DNA of 10,136 nt from Actinomycetota bacterium (GTDB lineage: Bacteria > Actinomycetota > Actinomycetes > JACCUZ01), in the NCBI GenBank assembly GCA_030841195.1, contig JAVEDA010000059.1, positions 1 to 10,136 of the forward strand. Direction: 5' to 3'. Under the pieces are notes generated by a model, which made no database searches, was not told where the DNA came from, and saw only the letters and a list, made by a program, of their open reading frames with translations. Numbering within the stretch: the first letter of the stretch is position 1; each line of letters begins with the position of its first letter. The position numbers and the translations under genes were made by a program. Below, in pieces: positions 1 to 6,501 of this stretch.

Positions 1-690
1 TTGGAGGGCGTCGCTGAACTCCGCCCGCCAGTGCTCGAAGCTATGGCCACCGCGAAAGCGATGGCAGTTCACTTCACCACCGTTTTCGTCGAGTACAGCG
101 CGAGCCCTTTCGACACCTGCGATCTGAGAGATGCCCTGAAACAGACCAGTTGGCGGATGGCTGACATTTGCGTCGGTCTCTTCGTCGCCAACGCTGAGCC
201 AGAACCGTGTCTTCACCGGGGGACGCTGCTGAGCCAACTGAGCAAATGCATCGGGCTCGAACCAAAACGATCCCGACTGACAGAGCGCAGCGGGAAACCG
301 GGTCGGATACAGCAGCGCTATGTGCGCGGCGGCGAGACCGCTGAGACTCAATCCACAGATCAAGTGCCGCTCTGCCGAAAGGCTCGGGACTCGTGCCCGC
401 GCTCGGCTCACGACATCGTCGGCGATGAACCGGGCGAACTGCGGGTCACAGACGTAGTCCGAGTGCCGAGCCGCGGCCCCCCCATGCGACACGAAGACCA
501 AGGTCATCGGCGGAATGCTTCCGCGCTCCATCAGCGTCAAGAAGATCGGAAGCGCTTGAACGCTGTCTCGGTAGTGCTCACCGTCAAGGAGTACGCATAG
601 CGAGTGGTCCGTCTTTGGCCCCTCGATGAGCCATGCGGACCGCACGTACTCGCGCTCCGTGCTCTTGATGCTCATTTCCTCAGCGAGCAC
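1..690 (-). CDS. Fes-like alpha/beta-hydrolase esterase (3' end cut by window edge)
   Basis: The minus strand reads open from a GTG at 690 to the window edge: 230 codons with no stop yet. The protein resembles the catalytic domain of enterochelin esterase (Fes) and esterase D-type hydrolases. It has an LLDGEHY strand (about residues 34-40), a nucleophile elbow GLSLSG (113-118, Ser115 the likely nucleophile), the downstream stretch ending CQSGSFWF (137-144) that is very typical of Fes, and a C-terminal GGHSFEHW with the likely catalytic His216. The N-terminal lid-like domain of true Fes is missing, so it probably hydrolyses some ester, but the substrate is unknown. No signal peptide is visible, so it should be cytoplasmic. 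GTG 690 is preferred because a -10-like TAGGAT ends exactly six bases upstream. ATG 675 in the same frame is the alternative, but its GAGGAA lies too close to serve as a ribosome binding site. The region is A/T-richer than its neighbours. It is transcribed divergently from the sigma factor gene. Only a few C-terminal residues are likely missing. Confidence 0.85.
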   Translation of the reverse strand, partial: MLAEEMSIKSTEREYVRSAWLIEGPKTDHSLCVLLDGEHYRDSVQALPIFLTLMERGSIPPMTLVFVSHGGAAARHSDYVCDPQFARFIADDVVSRARARVPSLSAERHLICGLSLSGLAAAHIALLYPTRFPAALCQSGSFWFEPDAFAQLAQQRPPVKTRFWLSVGDEETDANVSHPPTGLFQGISQIAGVERARAVLDENGGEVNCHRFRGGHSFEHWRAEFSDALQ

Positions 691-696
691 GGGTCC

Positions 697-724
697 ATCC
701 TACCGGGATGCTCGCTGGGGTCAG
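697..724 (-). promoter_or_regulatory. Predicted leaderless promoter of the esterase gene
   Basis: Read on the minus strand, a -35-like CTGACC (724-719) is followed after 16 bases by a -10-like TAGGAT (702-697) and then by six bases, GGACCC, before the GTG at 690. This places the expected transcription start on the first base of the start codon. Leaderless mRNAs with a TANNNT box are common in actinobacteria. An in-frame TAG a few codons before the GTG excludes a longer protein. The call is from motif and spacing only. Confidence 0.5.
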
Positions 725-746
725 CCCACCCAGATGGTGGGGACCC
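718..746. promoter_or_regulatory. Strong hairpin in the divergent esterase/sigma control region
   Basis: GGGTC (718-722), a two-base bulge AG, then CCCACC (725-730), loop CAGAT, GGTGGG (736-741) and GACCC (742-746) form an 11-bp stem with a five-base loop. No T-run follows on either strand, so it does not look like a classical terminator. It overlaps the predicted -35 box of the esterase, so it could be an operator for a dimeric regulator or an end-of-transcript structure. The rest of the 691-912 gap holds only the sigma gene's ribosome binding site. No confident plus-strand promoter was found; TAGCGT at 810-815 fits TANNNT but has no clear -35. Confidence 0.4.
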
Positions 747-898
747 GTCGACAATGCCGGCTCCGTGCGTCCGTGCCAGCCGCCAGCCGGGTGCACGTTT
801 GGACGGCCGTAGCGTCGCTAGCGGATTTCCGGGACACCGGTCCATCGGAAGGCCGACGATCGACCCAACGGATCATCCGCGCGTCGTGTCTGGGGGGT

Positions 899-905
899 AA
901 GGAGG
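899..905 (+). promoter_or_regulatory. Ribosome binding site of the sigma factor gene
   Basis: AAGGAGG ends seven bases before the ATG at 913. It is a near-perfect match to the 16S rRNA tail and fixes the sigma factor start. It contrasts with the several leaderless-looking starts elsewhere in the window. Confidence 0.85.
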
Positions 906-912
906 CCCGAGG

Positions 913-1425
913 ATGGACGTCGAGGAGGACTTTACGGCCTACGTCTCGCAGCGACGCCTCACCCTGTTCCGCACGGCGTGCCTGCTCTGCGGCGACCCGC
1001 ACCAGGCGGAGGACATCGTGCAGGACGCGTTGGCCCGGCTGTACGCCGCATGGCCTCGTGCGTCTCGCGCGGATGACATCGATGGCTACGCGCGGCGGAC
1101 CATCATCAACAGCCACCTTAACCAGGTACGCCGGCCCTGGCGCCGTGAACACGTCGCAGCGGACGTGGGAGAGAGGCCCACAGCTGTTCACCTGCCTACC
1201 GAGGACCTACAGGTCCTGTGGGCAGCCCTGCGGAACCTGCCGCCGGGGCAGCGGAAGGTCGTCATCCTCCGGCACTACCTGGGCCTCAGCGTCGAGGAGA
1301 CCGCTGCCGACCTCGGCATCAGCGTCGGCACGGTGAAGAGCCAGACCAGCGACGCGCTGGCCGCGTTGCGCCGGGCGCTGGCCGCTGAGTTCGGTGCCTC
1401 TGTCACGGACGGAGAGGACGCATGA
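913..1425 (+). CDS. ECF sigma factor, SigE-like actinobacterial family
   Basis: A 170-residue protein with the two-domain layout of extracytoplasmic-function sigma factors. Region 2 spans roughly residues 12-75, including the conserved helix around GDPHQAEDIVQDALARLY that binds core polymerase and the -10 DNA. Region 4 spans about 105-157, with LPPGQRKVVILRHYLGLSVEETAADLGIS followed by the recognition helix GTVKSQTSDALAALR, which reads the -35. Length and sequence match the 'SigE family' found in many copies in actinomycetes, and there is no SnoaL-like C-terminal extension. It should direct RNA polymerase to a small regulon, often including its own promoter. A CLLC pair (Cys23 and Cys26) lies in region 2. 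The gene overlaps the next gene by four bases (ATGA at 1422-1425), which implies translational coupling with a likely regulator. The signal and targets are unknown. Confidence 0.93.
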   Translation: MDVEEDFTAYVSQRRLTLFRTACLLCGDPHQAEDIVQDALARLYAAWPRASRADDIDGYARRTIINSHLNQVRRPWRREHVAADVGERPTAVHLPTEDLQVLWAALRNLPPGQRKVVILRHYLGLSVEETAADLGISVGTVKSQTSDALAALRRALAAEFGASVTDGEDA

Positions 1426-2549
1426 GTTCCGACGAGACCGACCTGATCGAGCGGCTGCACGCGGTGGCCAGGGGATTCGAGATGCCGGCTGCGCCGCCGG
1501 GCGACGACGTGCACCGCGGACTGCAACGTGTTCGCCGCACCCGGGCACTGGTGGCGGGTGCGGCCGCGGCCGCGGTAGTCGTGGTCCTCGGCGTCAGCGC
1601 GGCCTTGGGTGGGCAGGACTCTGCAGGGTCGCGCGGCATGGAGCCTGCCGAGCGGCCGGGCCTCGTCGTGGGCGCTGTGCCGGTCTGGTACGACGCCAGG
1701 GGGCTCCACCGCGGCGACGTTGTGGAACAGACCCCGGTCGACATCGTTCAGCCGGAAAGGGCGGTGACCGAGGACAGCGTCAGCCCTATGCAGGGGGTAC
1801 TGGCCTTGGTGCGGTCGGGCGCGGTGTACCTGGACCCCGCGACTGGTGACGTGTGGTTCCACCCCTGGGGCGGTCACCCGCGCGTGGTGGGACACGACTC
1901 GCAGGCAGGTCCCGGCGGGGACCCGAACGGCGACACCGCCGTCTGGTTCGACGCCGGGCTTGGCAAGCTCGTCGTCTACGACACGGCCGCAGGTCGCGTG
2001 ATCTCACGAACCCCGGAGTACGAGAGCGTGGGCGTCCTCAGCGGGGACCACTGGCCCGCGGGCAACGGATTTCTGCAAGTCTCCGAGGAGCGTGTCGTCT
2101 GGGCCGCCGGGGGCACGATATACAGCCACGACGTGCGCACCCGGAGAACCTCGACGATCCAGGATGCCCCGGCATCGCCCTACCTCATGGACGTGCACGA
2201 CCAGGTCGATGTCTTCCGTGGGAACGAGGGCGGCGCTTCGGTGTTGGTGCTGAGCGTGCCTGGCCGGGCCGAGGAGCGGTATCGGGGCTTCGAGCCCAGG
2301 GCCAGGCTGAGCCCCAGCGGCACCCACCTGCTGTCGGTCGAAGGCACCGAAACGCGTCACGCCGGCGCGATCCTCGACACCAGGACGGGTGAGCTCTGGC
2401 GGCTGCCGAACGCCTACCCTTGGATCGCTTGGTCGTACGGCGAGATCGCCCTCGTGGACATCGAGCATGCGCTGCTCGCCTGTGACGCGACCCGCCGCAC
2501 ATGCCGGAGCCTGCCTGCCGAGCGCCCGTTCCTGCTGCCGACCAACTGA
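1422..2549 (+). CDS. Single-pass membrane protein, probable regulator (anti-sigma-like) of the upstream ECF sigma factor
   Basis: A 375-residue protein. It has a short charged cytoplasmic N-terminus (1-41), one hydrophobic segment rich in Ala and Val (about 42-62), and a long extracytoplasmic part of about 310 residues. That part contains repeated short beta-strand-like units such as VLALVRSGAVYLDPATGDVW, GKLVVYDTAAGRV and HLLSVEG...AILDTRTGELWRLP, which suggests a beta-propeller or similar all-beta fold. The first 41 residues lack the H-x3-C-x2-C zinc motif of ZAS anti-sigma factors. The only cysteines in the protein are Cys354 and Cys361, close to the C-terminus and outside the membrane, so they may form a disulfide. 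The ATG overlaps the sigma stop (ATGA). From this position I infer that it binds or senses for the sigma factor, as with other membrane partners of SigE-like sigmas; the sequence itself does not prove anti-sigma activity. Confidence 0.8.
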   Translation: MSSDETDLIERLHAVARGFEMPAAPPGDDVHRGLQRVRRTRALVAGAAAAAVVVVLGVSAALGGQDSAGSRGMEPAERPGLVVGAVPVWYDARGLHRGDVVEQTPVDIVQPERAVTEDSVSPMQGVLALVRSGAVYLDPATGDVWFHPWGGHPRVVGHDSQAGPGGDPNGDTAVWFDAGLGKLVVYDTAAGRVISRTPEYESVGVLSGDHWPAGNGFLQVSEERVVWAAGGTIYSHDVRTRRTSTIQDAPASPYLMDVHDQVDVFRGNEGGASVLVLSVPGRAEERYRGFEPRARLSPSGTHLLSVEGTETRHAGAILDTRTGELWRLPNAYPWIAWSYGEIALVDIEHALLACDATRRTCRSLPAERPFLLPTN

Positions 2550-2607
2550 ATCGAACAAGAAGAGAGACGGCCCTTCCGTGCACGAGCCTGGCGGCGGGCC
2601 AGCCGCT

Positions 2608-2619
2608 GCAGCCGGCTGC
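2608..2619. repeat. 12-bp perfect palindrome upstream of the E1-like gene
   Basis: GCAGCCGGCTGC reads identically on both strands and lies between the stop of the membrane protein (2549) and the predicted promoter of the E1-like gene. It ends about 10 bases before the -35 region, so it could be a regulator site. In such GC-rich DNA a 12-mer palindrome of this composition can also arise by chance. No clear terminator for the sigma operon was found in 2550-2640. Confidence 0.25.
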
Positions 2620-2629
2620 GGGCACGTGC

Positions 2630-2656
2630 TCGACCACGGCGCCCACGACGTACGAT
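2630..2656 (+). promoter_or_regulatory. Predicted leaderless promoter of the E1-like gene
   Basis: TACGAT at 2651-2656 fits the actinobacterial TANNNT -10 box and ends eight bases before GTG 2665. A weak TCGACC (2630-2635) lies 15 bases upstream as a possible -35. There is no Shine-Dalgarno sequence before GTG 2665, which fits a leaderless transcript. The spacing from -10 to start codon is the same as at pntAA (7384-7398). Confidence 0.45.
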
Positions 2657-2664
2657 CCCTGGCC

Positions 2665-5037
2665 GTGAGCGACGCCACCGACGGACTTGCCCTCGAGACC
2701 CTCGAGGAGATCGAACGCCGGGTGCTCTGGCTGGCCGTGCGCATCGTCGACGCGGCCAACCGCGAGCGGGAGACCGGCGACGGCGTGAAGGTGGGCGGGC
2801 ACCAGGCCTCCAGCGCCTCGCTGGTCTCGGTCATGACCGCGCTGTGGTTCGCCCACCTCGAGGCCAGCGACCGGGTGTCGGTCAAGCCGCACGCATCGCC
2901 GGTGCTGCACGCGATCAACTACCTGCTGGGCGACCTGGACCGGTCGTACCTCACGACCCTGCGGGCCCGCGGCGGGCTGCAGTCCTACCCGAGCCGCACC
3001 AAGGACCCGGACCGGGTCGACTTCTCCACCGGGTCGGTGGGGCTGGGCGCCGCGGCGCCGCTTTTCGCGGCGGTCACTCGCCGGTACGTCGACGCGCACT
3101 TCGGGCCCCGGGACCACAGCCGGTTCGTGGCCCTGATGGGCGACGCGGAGCTCGACGAGGGCAACGTGTGGGAGGCGATCGCGGACCCCGCGACCCAGGG
3201 CCTCGGCAACGTGATGTGGATCGTCGACTTCAACCGGCAGTCGCTGGACCGGGTGGTGCCCGGCGTCCGGATCGAGCAGTGGTCGCAGCAGTTCGCGGCC
3301 GCCGGCTGGCACGTGGCGACGGTGAAGTACGGCAAGAAGCTGCGGGCCGCGTTCGAGCAACCGGGTGGCGCCGCACTGCGGCAGTGGATCGACGACATGC
3401 CGAACGAGCAGTACCAGGCGCTGTTCGGGCTCGCTGGTGCCGACGTACGGGCGATGTTCCTGGACGGGGCACCGAAAGACGTGCACGAGTTCTGCCACGG
3501 CTGGGACGACGAGACACTGGCGGCCACCGTCGTCGACCTCGGTGGTCACGACATGGCCAGCCTGCTCGAGGTGTTCCGCGAGTGCGACGACGTGAAGGAC
3601 CGGCCGAGCGTCGTGTTCGCCTACACCGTCAAGGGCTGGGGCCTGCCGACCGCGGGCAACCCGCGCAACCACTCGGCGCTGCTGACCGGTGACCAGATCG
3701 AGGCGCTCCGTTCGGTGGTCGGCCTGGAGCCCGCGACCGAGTGGGACCGGATCGACCCGGCGACGCCGGCCGGGCAGTGGGCGGTGGCGCGACGCGAGCA
3801 GCTGGCGCTGCCGCCGGCGCCCGGGCCGCTCGGCGTCGCGGTGCCCAAGGCCACCGGGATCCGGGGCGGCAAGCCGGTCTCGACCCAGGAGGTGTTCGGC
3901 CGGGTGCTGGTCGACCTGTCCCGCGACAAGGCGGTGGCGCCGTATCTGGTGACCACCGCGCCGGACGTCGCGACGTCGACCAACCTGGCCGGGTTCATCA
4001 ACCGCAAGGGTGTGTTTGCGCCGGACGAGCGGCGGTCCTGGGGTGCCGACACGCTGCTGAAGTGGGCCGAGGGGCCGACCGGTCAGCACATCGAGCTCGG
4101 CATCAGCGAGATGAACCTGTTCCTGCTGCTGGGTCAGCTCGGGCTCTCGGGCGACCTGTCCGGCCAGCCGCTGCTCCCGGTCGGCACGGTCTACGACCCG
4201 TTCGTGCTGCGCGGGCTGGACGCCTTCATCCATGCGGTCTACTCGGGGTCGCGGTTCGTCGTGGCCGGGACGCCGTCGGGGGTGACGCTCGCACCGGAGG
4301 GCGGAGCGCATCAGTCGACGATCACCGCGTCGGTCGGACTGGAGCTGCCCGAGGTCACCCTGATCGAGCCGGCGTACGGCGTGGCGCTGGACTGGCTGCT
4401 CTGCGACGCGCTCGGCCGGATCGCGACCGGTCGGCCCGCGTCGCCGCCGCCGTCGGCCGCGGCCGCCGAGGCCGAGGAGCACGGTGCGTACTACTTCCGG
4501 CTGACCACCCGGCCGATCGACCAGGCACCGTTCGAGGCCGCCCGCGCCCGGCTGGGCGATGCGGTCCTGCGCCGGCAGGTGCTGGCCGGTGCCTATCGGC
4601 TGGTCGAGGCAACGGTCGAGCCGGGCGCGCCGCAGGTGTCACTCGTGGCGTCGGGTGCGGTGCTGCCGGAGGTGTTGGTCGCCGCGGCCGAGCTGGCCTC
4701 CGAGGGGATCGCGGCGCACGTCGTGGACGTGACCTCGCTGGACCGGTTGTACGGCGCCTGGCAGCGGACCCTGCGCCAGGCGATCAGGTCGGCGACCACG
4801 CCGTCGGTCGCGGGTGCCCTGCGGGCCGTGCTGCCGGACCGCACACCGGTCGTCACCGTGCACGACGCGTCGTCGCACGCGATGGCCTGGCTCGGGTCCG
4901 CGCTCGGCGTGCCCGCGGTGCCGGTCGGCGTCGACCGGTTCGGCCAGTCCGGCACCATCGCCGACCTCTATGCGCTGCACGACCTCGACTCCGGCTCGAT
5001 CGTCAACGCCGCCCTGGCGGCACTCGCCCTCCGCTGA
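2665..5037 (+). CDS. AceE-like thiamine-diphosphate enzyme (transketolase / pyruvate dehydrogenase E1 superfamily), stand-alone
   Basis: A 790-residue protein with the domain order of homodimeric pyruvate dehydrogenase E1: an N-terminal ThDP domain (about 1-340), a pyrimidine-binding domain (about 405-600) and a C-terminal transketolase-like domain (about 620-790). Visible motifs are GGHQAS (44-49, as in AceE), KPHASP (74-79), the cofactor motif GDAELDEG (from G159) with Asn190 and Gln192 in FNRQSLD as metal ligands, and GISEMN with Glu482 as the residue expected to activate the ThDP pyrimidine. Family knowledge says such enzymes decarboxylate a 2-oxo acid or transfer a ketol unit; the substrate cannot be read here. 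It lacks roughly 60 N-terminal residues that in AceE dock onto E2, and no E2 or E3 gene is in view. The third residue of the GDG motif is Ala. The frame is open further upstream (GTG 2578 is possible), but GTG 2665 fits the -10 box and the family's usual start. It is likely cytoplasmic and transcribed alone. Confidence 0.85.
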   Translation: MSDATDGLALETLEEIERRVLWLAVRIVDAANRERETGDGVKVGGHQASSASLVSVMTALWFAHLEASDRVSVKPHASPVLHAINYLLGDLDRSYLTTLRARGGLQSYPSRTKDPDRVDFSTGSVGLGAAAPLFAAVTRRYVDAHFGPRDHSRFVALMGDAELDEGNVWEAIADPATQGLGNVMWIVDFNRQSLDRVVPGVRIEQWSQQFAAAGWHVATVKYGKKLRAAFEQPGGAALRQWIDDMPNEQYQALFGLAGADVRAMFLDGAPKDVHEFCHGWDDETLAATVVDLGGHDMASLLEVFRECDDVKDRPSVVFAYTVKGWGLPTAGNPRNHSALLTGDQIEALRSVVGLEPATEWDRIDPATPAGQWAVARREQLALPPAPGPLGVAVPKATGIRGGKPVSTQEVFGRVLVDLSRDKAVAPYLVTTAPDVATSTNLAGFINRKGVFAPDERRSWGADTLLKWAEGPTGQHIELGISEMNLFLLLGQLGLSGDLSGQPLLPVGTVYDPFVLRGLDAFIHAVYSGSRFVVAGTPSGVTLAPEGGAHQSTITASVGLELPEVTLIEPAYGVALDWLLCDALGRIATGRPASPPPSAAAAEAEEHGAYYFRLTTRPIDQAPFEAARARLGDAVLRRQVLAGAYRLVEATVEPGAPQVSLVASGAVLPEVLVAAAELASEGIAAHVVDVTSLDRLYGAWQRTLRQAIRSATTPSVAGALRAVLPDRTPVVTVHDASSHAMAWLGSALGVPAVPVGVDRFGQSGTIADLYALHDLDSGSIVNAALAALALR

Positions 5038-5061
5038 CCCATCGTCACACCTCTGCCCTCG

Positions 5062-5120
5062 TCGAGTGGCGCAACCTCGTGGTCGCCCGCGGCGTGTCGC
5101 CACAAGCTTGCGCCACTCGA
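5062..5120. terminator. Large inverted repeat between convergent genes, probable bidirectional terminator
   Basis: TCGAGTGGCGCAA (5062-5074) is matched perfectly by TTGCGCCACTCGA (5108-5120), giving 13-bp arms. Inside them GTGG (5079-5082) pairs with CCAC (5100-5103), and CGCC pairs with GGCG around a three-base loop. The element fills the space between the stop of the E1-like gene (5037) and the stop of the convergent transporter gene (5130). No long T-run is seen, although the minus-strand gene end contains an A-run. The size and perfection of the arms are more than a terminator needs, so it may also be a copy of a dispersed intergenic palindrome. Confidence 0.65.
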
Positions 5121-5129
5121 TGGCAGACC

Positions 5130-6377
5130 TCAGGTTTTCTCGCCGACGACGACGTCGGCATGGGCTCGCTCGCGCCGGCTCAGCAGCACGAACGGGACGG
5201 CCGCGAGCTGGAAGACGCTCGCCACCACGAACGACGTGCCATAGCTCCAGACGTCGGCAGCCTTGCCCAGCACCGGCTGGATCACGACGCCGCCGGTGCT
5301 GCCCATCAGCGAGTCGAACGAGAGCACGGTGGCCCGCTGCTGCGACGGGATCATGTCGTTGATGTACGCCGACCGGATCGGCGTCACGGCCGCGAACAGC
5401 AGGCCAGACACCGCCAGCAGAGCCAGCGCCAACCAGAAGTTCTCCACCACGCCCAGCAGCGCGAGCACCACGGCGGTGGCGATGGTGGCCAGCAGCACCG
5501 CGCTGGTACGACGGCGGAAAGCAGCCCGGATCCGCACTGCGGCGAACCCACCTGCGATCTGCGCGCCGGCCACGATCGCCGCAGCCAGGCCGGCGATCGA
5601 GTAGGCCTTGGGGTCGCCGTAGAGGTCGAGCAGGAACGGCTGCAGGGCGTAGAAGACGTAGATGCTGACGCCCGACGTGAAGGGCGCCGCCAGCATGACA
5701 AAGCGCACCGGCCGGTTCCCGAGGCCGTGCTCGATCGAGGCCGAGAGCACCGCCTTGGTCTCCTGCAGCGGGTGGGTCGCCCGCCGAGGGGTGAAGCCCT
5801 TGTCGAACATCAGCCGATAGGCGACGGCGAACATCGCCAGCAGCACGCCCACCCGCATCAGGAACGGCACCCCGAGGTTGGTGACCTGTGCCACCACGCC
5901 GCCGAGGACCGACCCACCGAGCATCGCGGCGCCGGAGACGACCTGCCCCCGCCCGAACACGGCCTCGAGCGGTCCTTGGTAGTCGCTCGCGCGCAGGGCG
6001 TCGACCAGCCAGGCCTCGACCGCGCCGGAGAAGAAGGTGAAGCCCAGGCCGAGCAGCAGCGACACGACGGCCCAGCCCCAGAACGGTGCGCTGATCTGCC
6101 ACAGCGCCCAGTAGAGGCCGGTGGAGGCGGCGAGGGTCACGGTGCCGAGCAGGTAGGAGACCCGACGGCCCCAGGTGTCCGCGACCACGCCGGTCGGGAC
6201 CTCGAAGAGCACCATCCCGCCGGTGAAGAACGCGTTCGCCGCGAACGCCTCGGTGTTGCTCAGCCCGGCGTCGAGGAGGAACAGCGTGTTGATGCCCCAG
6301 ATGAACGAGGCGGCCAGCGTGTTGCCGAGCAGAAGGGTCAGGTAGACGCGCTGGACGTGGCGCGCCTCGTCCGTCAT
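5130..6377 (-). CDS. Major facilitator superfamily (MFS) transporter
   Basis: A 415-residue integral membrane protein with about twelve hydrophobic segments in two halves joined by a charged central loop (around residues 185-215), which is the usual MFS size and layout. Motif A between helices 2 and 3 is clear: GVVADTWGRR, with G63, D67, G70, R71 and R72. The second half repeats the pattern more weakly (AFRRRTSA, and later SAYINDMIPSQQRATVLS, a segment common in drug/sugar efflux-type MFS proteins). It probably exports a small molecule using the proton gradient; the substrate is not evident. ATG 6377 begins MTDEARHVQRVYLTLLLGN, directly before the first helix. GTG codons 12 and 15 bases upstream overlap a TAGGAG and are weaker alternatives. 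The frame stays open further upstream, but that part would overlap the divergent gene and is not MFS-like. It faces the small gene at 6502 head-to-head across 124 bases. Confidence 0.9.
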   Translation of the reverse strand: MTDEARHVQRVYLTLLLGNTLAASFIWGINTLFLLDAGLSNTEAFAANAFFTGGMVLFEVPTGVVADTWGRRVSYLLGTVTLAASTGLYWALWQISAPFWGWAVVSLLLGLGFTFFSGAVEAWLVDALRASDYQGPLEAVFGRGQVVSGAAMLGGSVLGGVVAQVTNLGVPFLMRVGVLLAMFAVAYRLMFDKGFTPRRATHPLQETKAVLSASIEHGLGNRPVRFVMLAAPFTSGVSIYVFYALQPFLLDLYGDPKAYSIAGLAAAIVAGAQIAGGFAAVRIRAAFRRRTSAVLLATIATAVVLALLGVVENFWLALALLAVSGLLFAAVTPIRSAYINDMIPSQQRATVLSFDSLMGSTGGVVIQPVLGKAADVWSYGTSFVVASVFQLAAVPFVLLSRRERAHADVVVGEKT

Positions 6378-6501
6378 CTCGGTCCGCACCACTCCTACCG
6401 GCCGGCCGCAGTGAGGGCCTGCACATAACCGAGCACGGTTGACAGGGTCGCATGCGCCCTCGCCGCCGCGACTGTCGGTGGGCCATGCGAGCCTTCCCGG
6501 C
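6378..6501. promoter_or_regulatory. Divergent intergenic region of the MFS gene and the small unknown gene
   Basis: This 124-base gap must hold promoters for both directions. Towards the transporter, the minus strand has a -10-like TTATGT (complement of 6423-6428), but only a poor -35 at the usual spacing. Towards the plus strand, TTGACA at 6439-6444 is an exact -35 consensus, but no -10 lies 16-19 bases downstream. The two elements overlap in space, so the genes could be co-regulated. The assignments are weak. Confidence 0.3.

Noticed and set aside
1..600. 199-residue plus-strand reading frame
   Set aside because: It is antisense to the well-supported Fes-like esterase, has no recognisable motif and an arginine/proline-heavy composition typical of a shadow frame.
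799..827. TTGGAC (799-804) as a -35 box for the sigma factor gene
   Set aside because: No acceptable -10 lies 16-19 bases downstream, and the sigma factor may use an ECF-type promoter that I could not identify.
604..1336. Plus-strand frames across the sigma factor upstream region (604-900 and 626-1336)
   Set aside because: Low-complexity Arg/Ser/Pro composition; one overlaps the true sigma factor in another frame, and neither has a proper ribosome binding site.
2185..4482. 765-residue minus-strand frame opposite the E1-like gene
   Set aside because: Composed of Arg/Gly/His/Val-rich low-complexity sequence with no domains; an antisense shadow of GC-rich coding DNA.
3741..6428. 895-residue plus-strand frame running across the E1-like 3' half, the inverted repeat and the transporter
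   Set aside because: It crosses a convergent gene boundary and the terminator and has shadow composition; the E1-like and MFS proteins explain the DNA.
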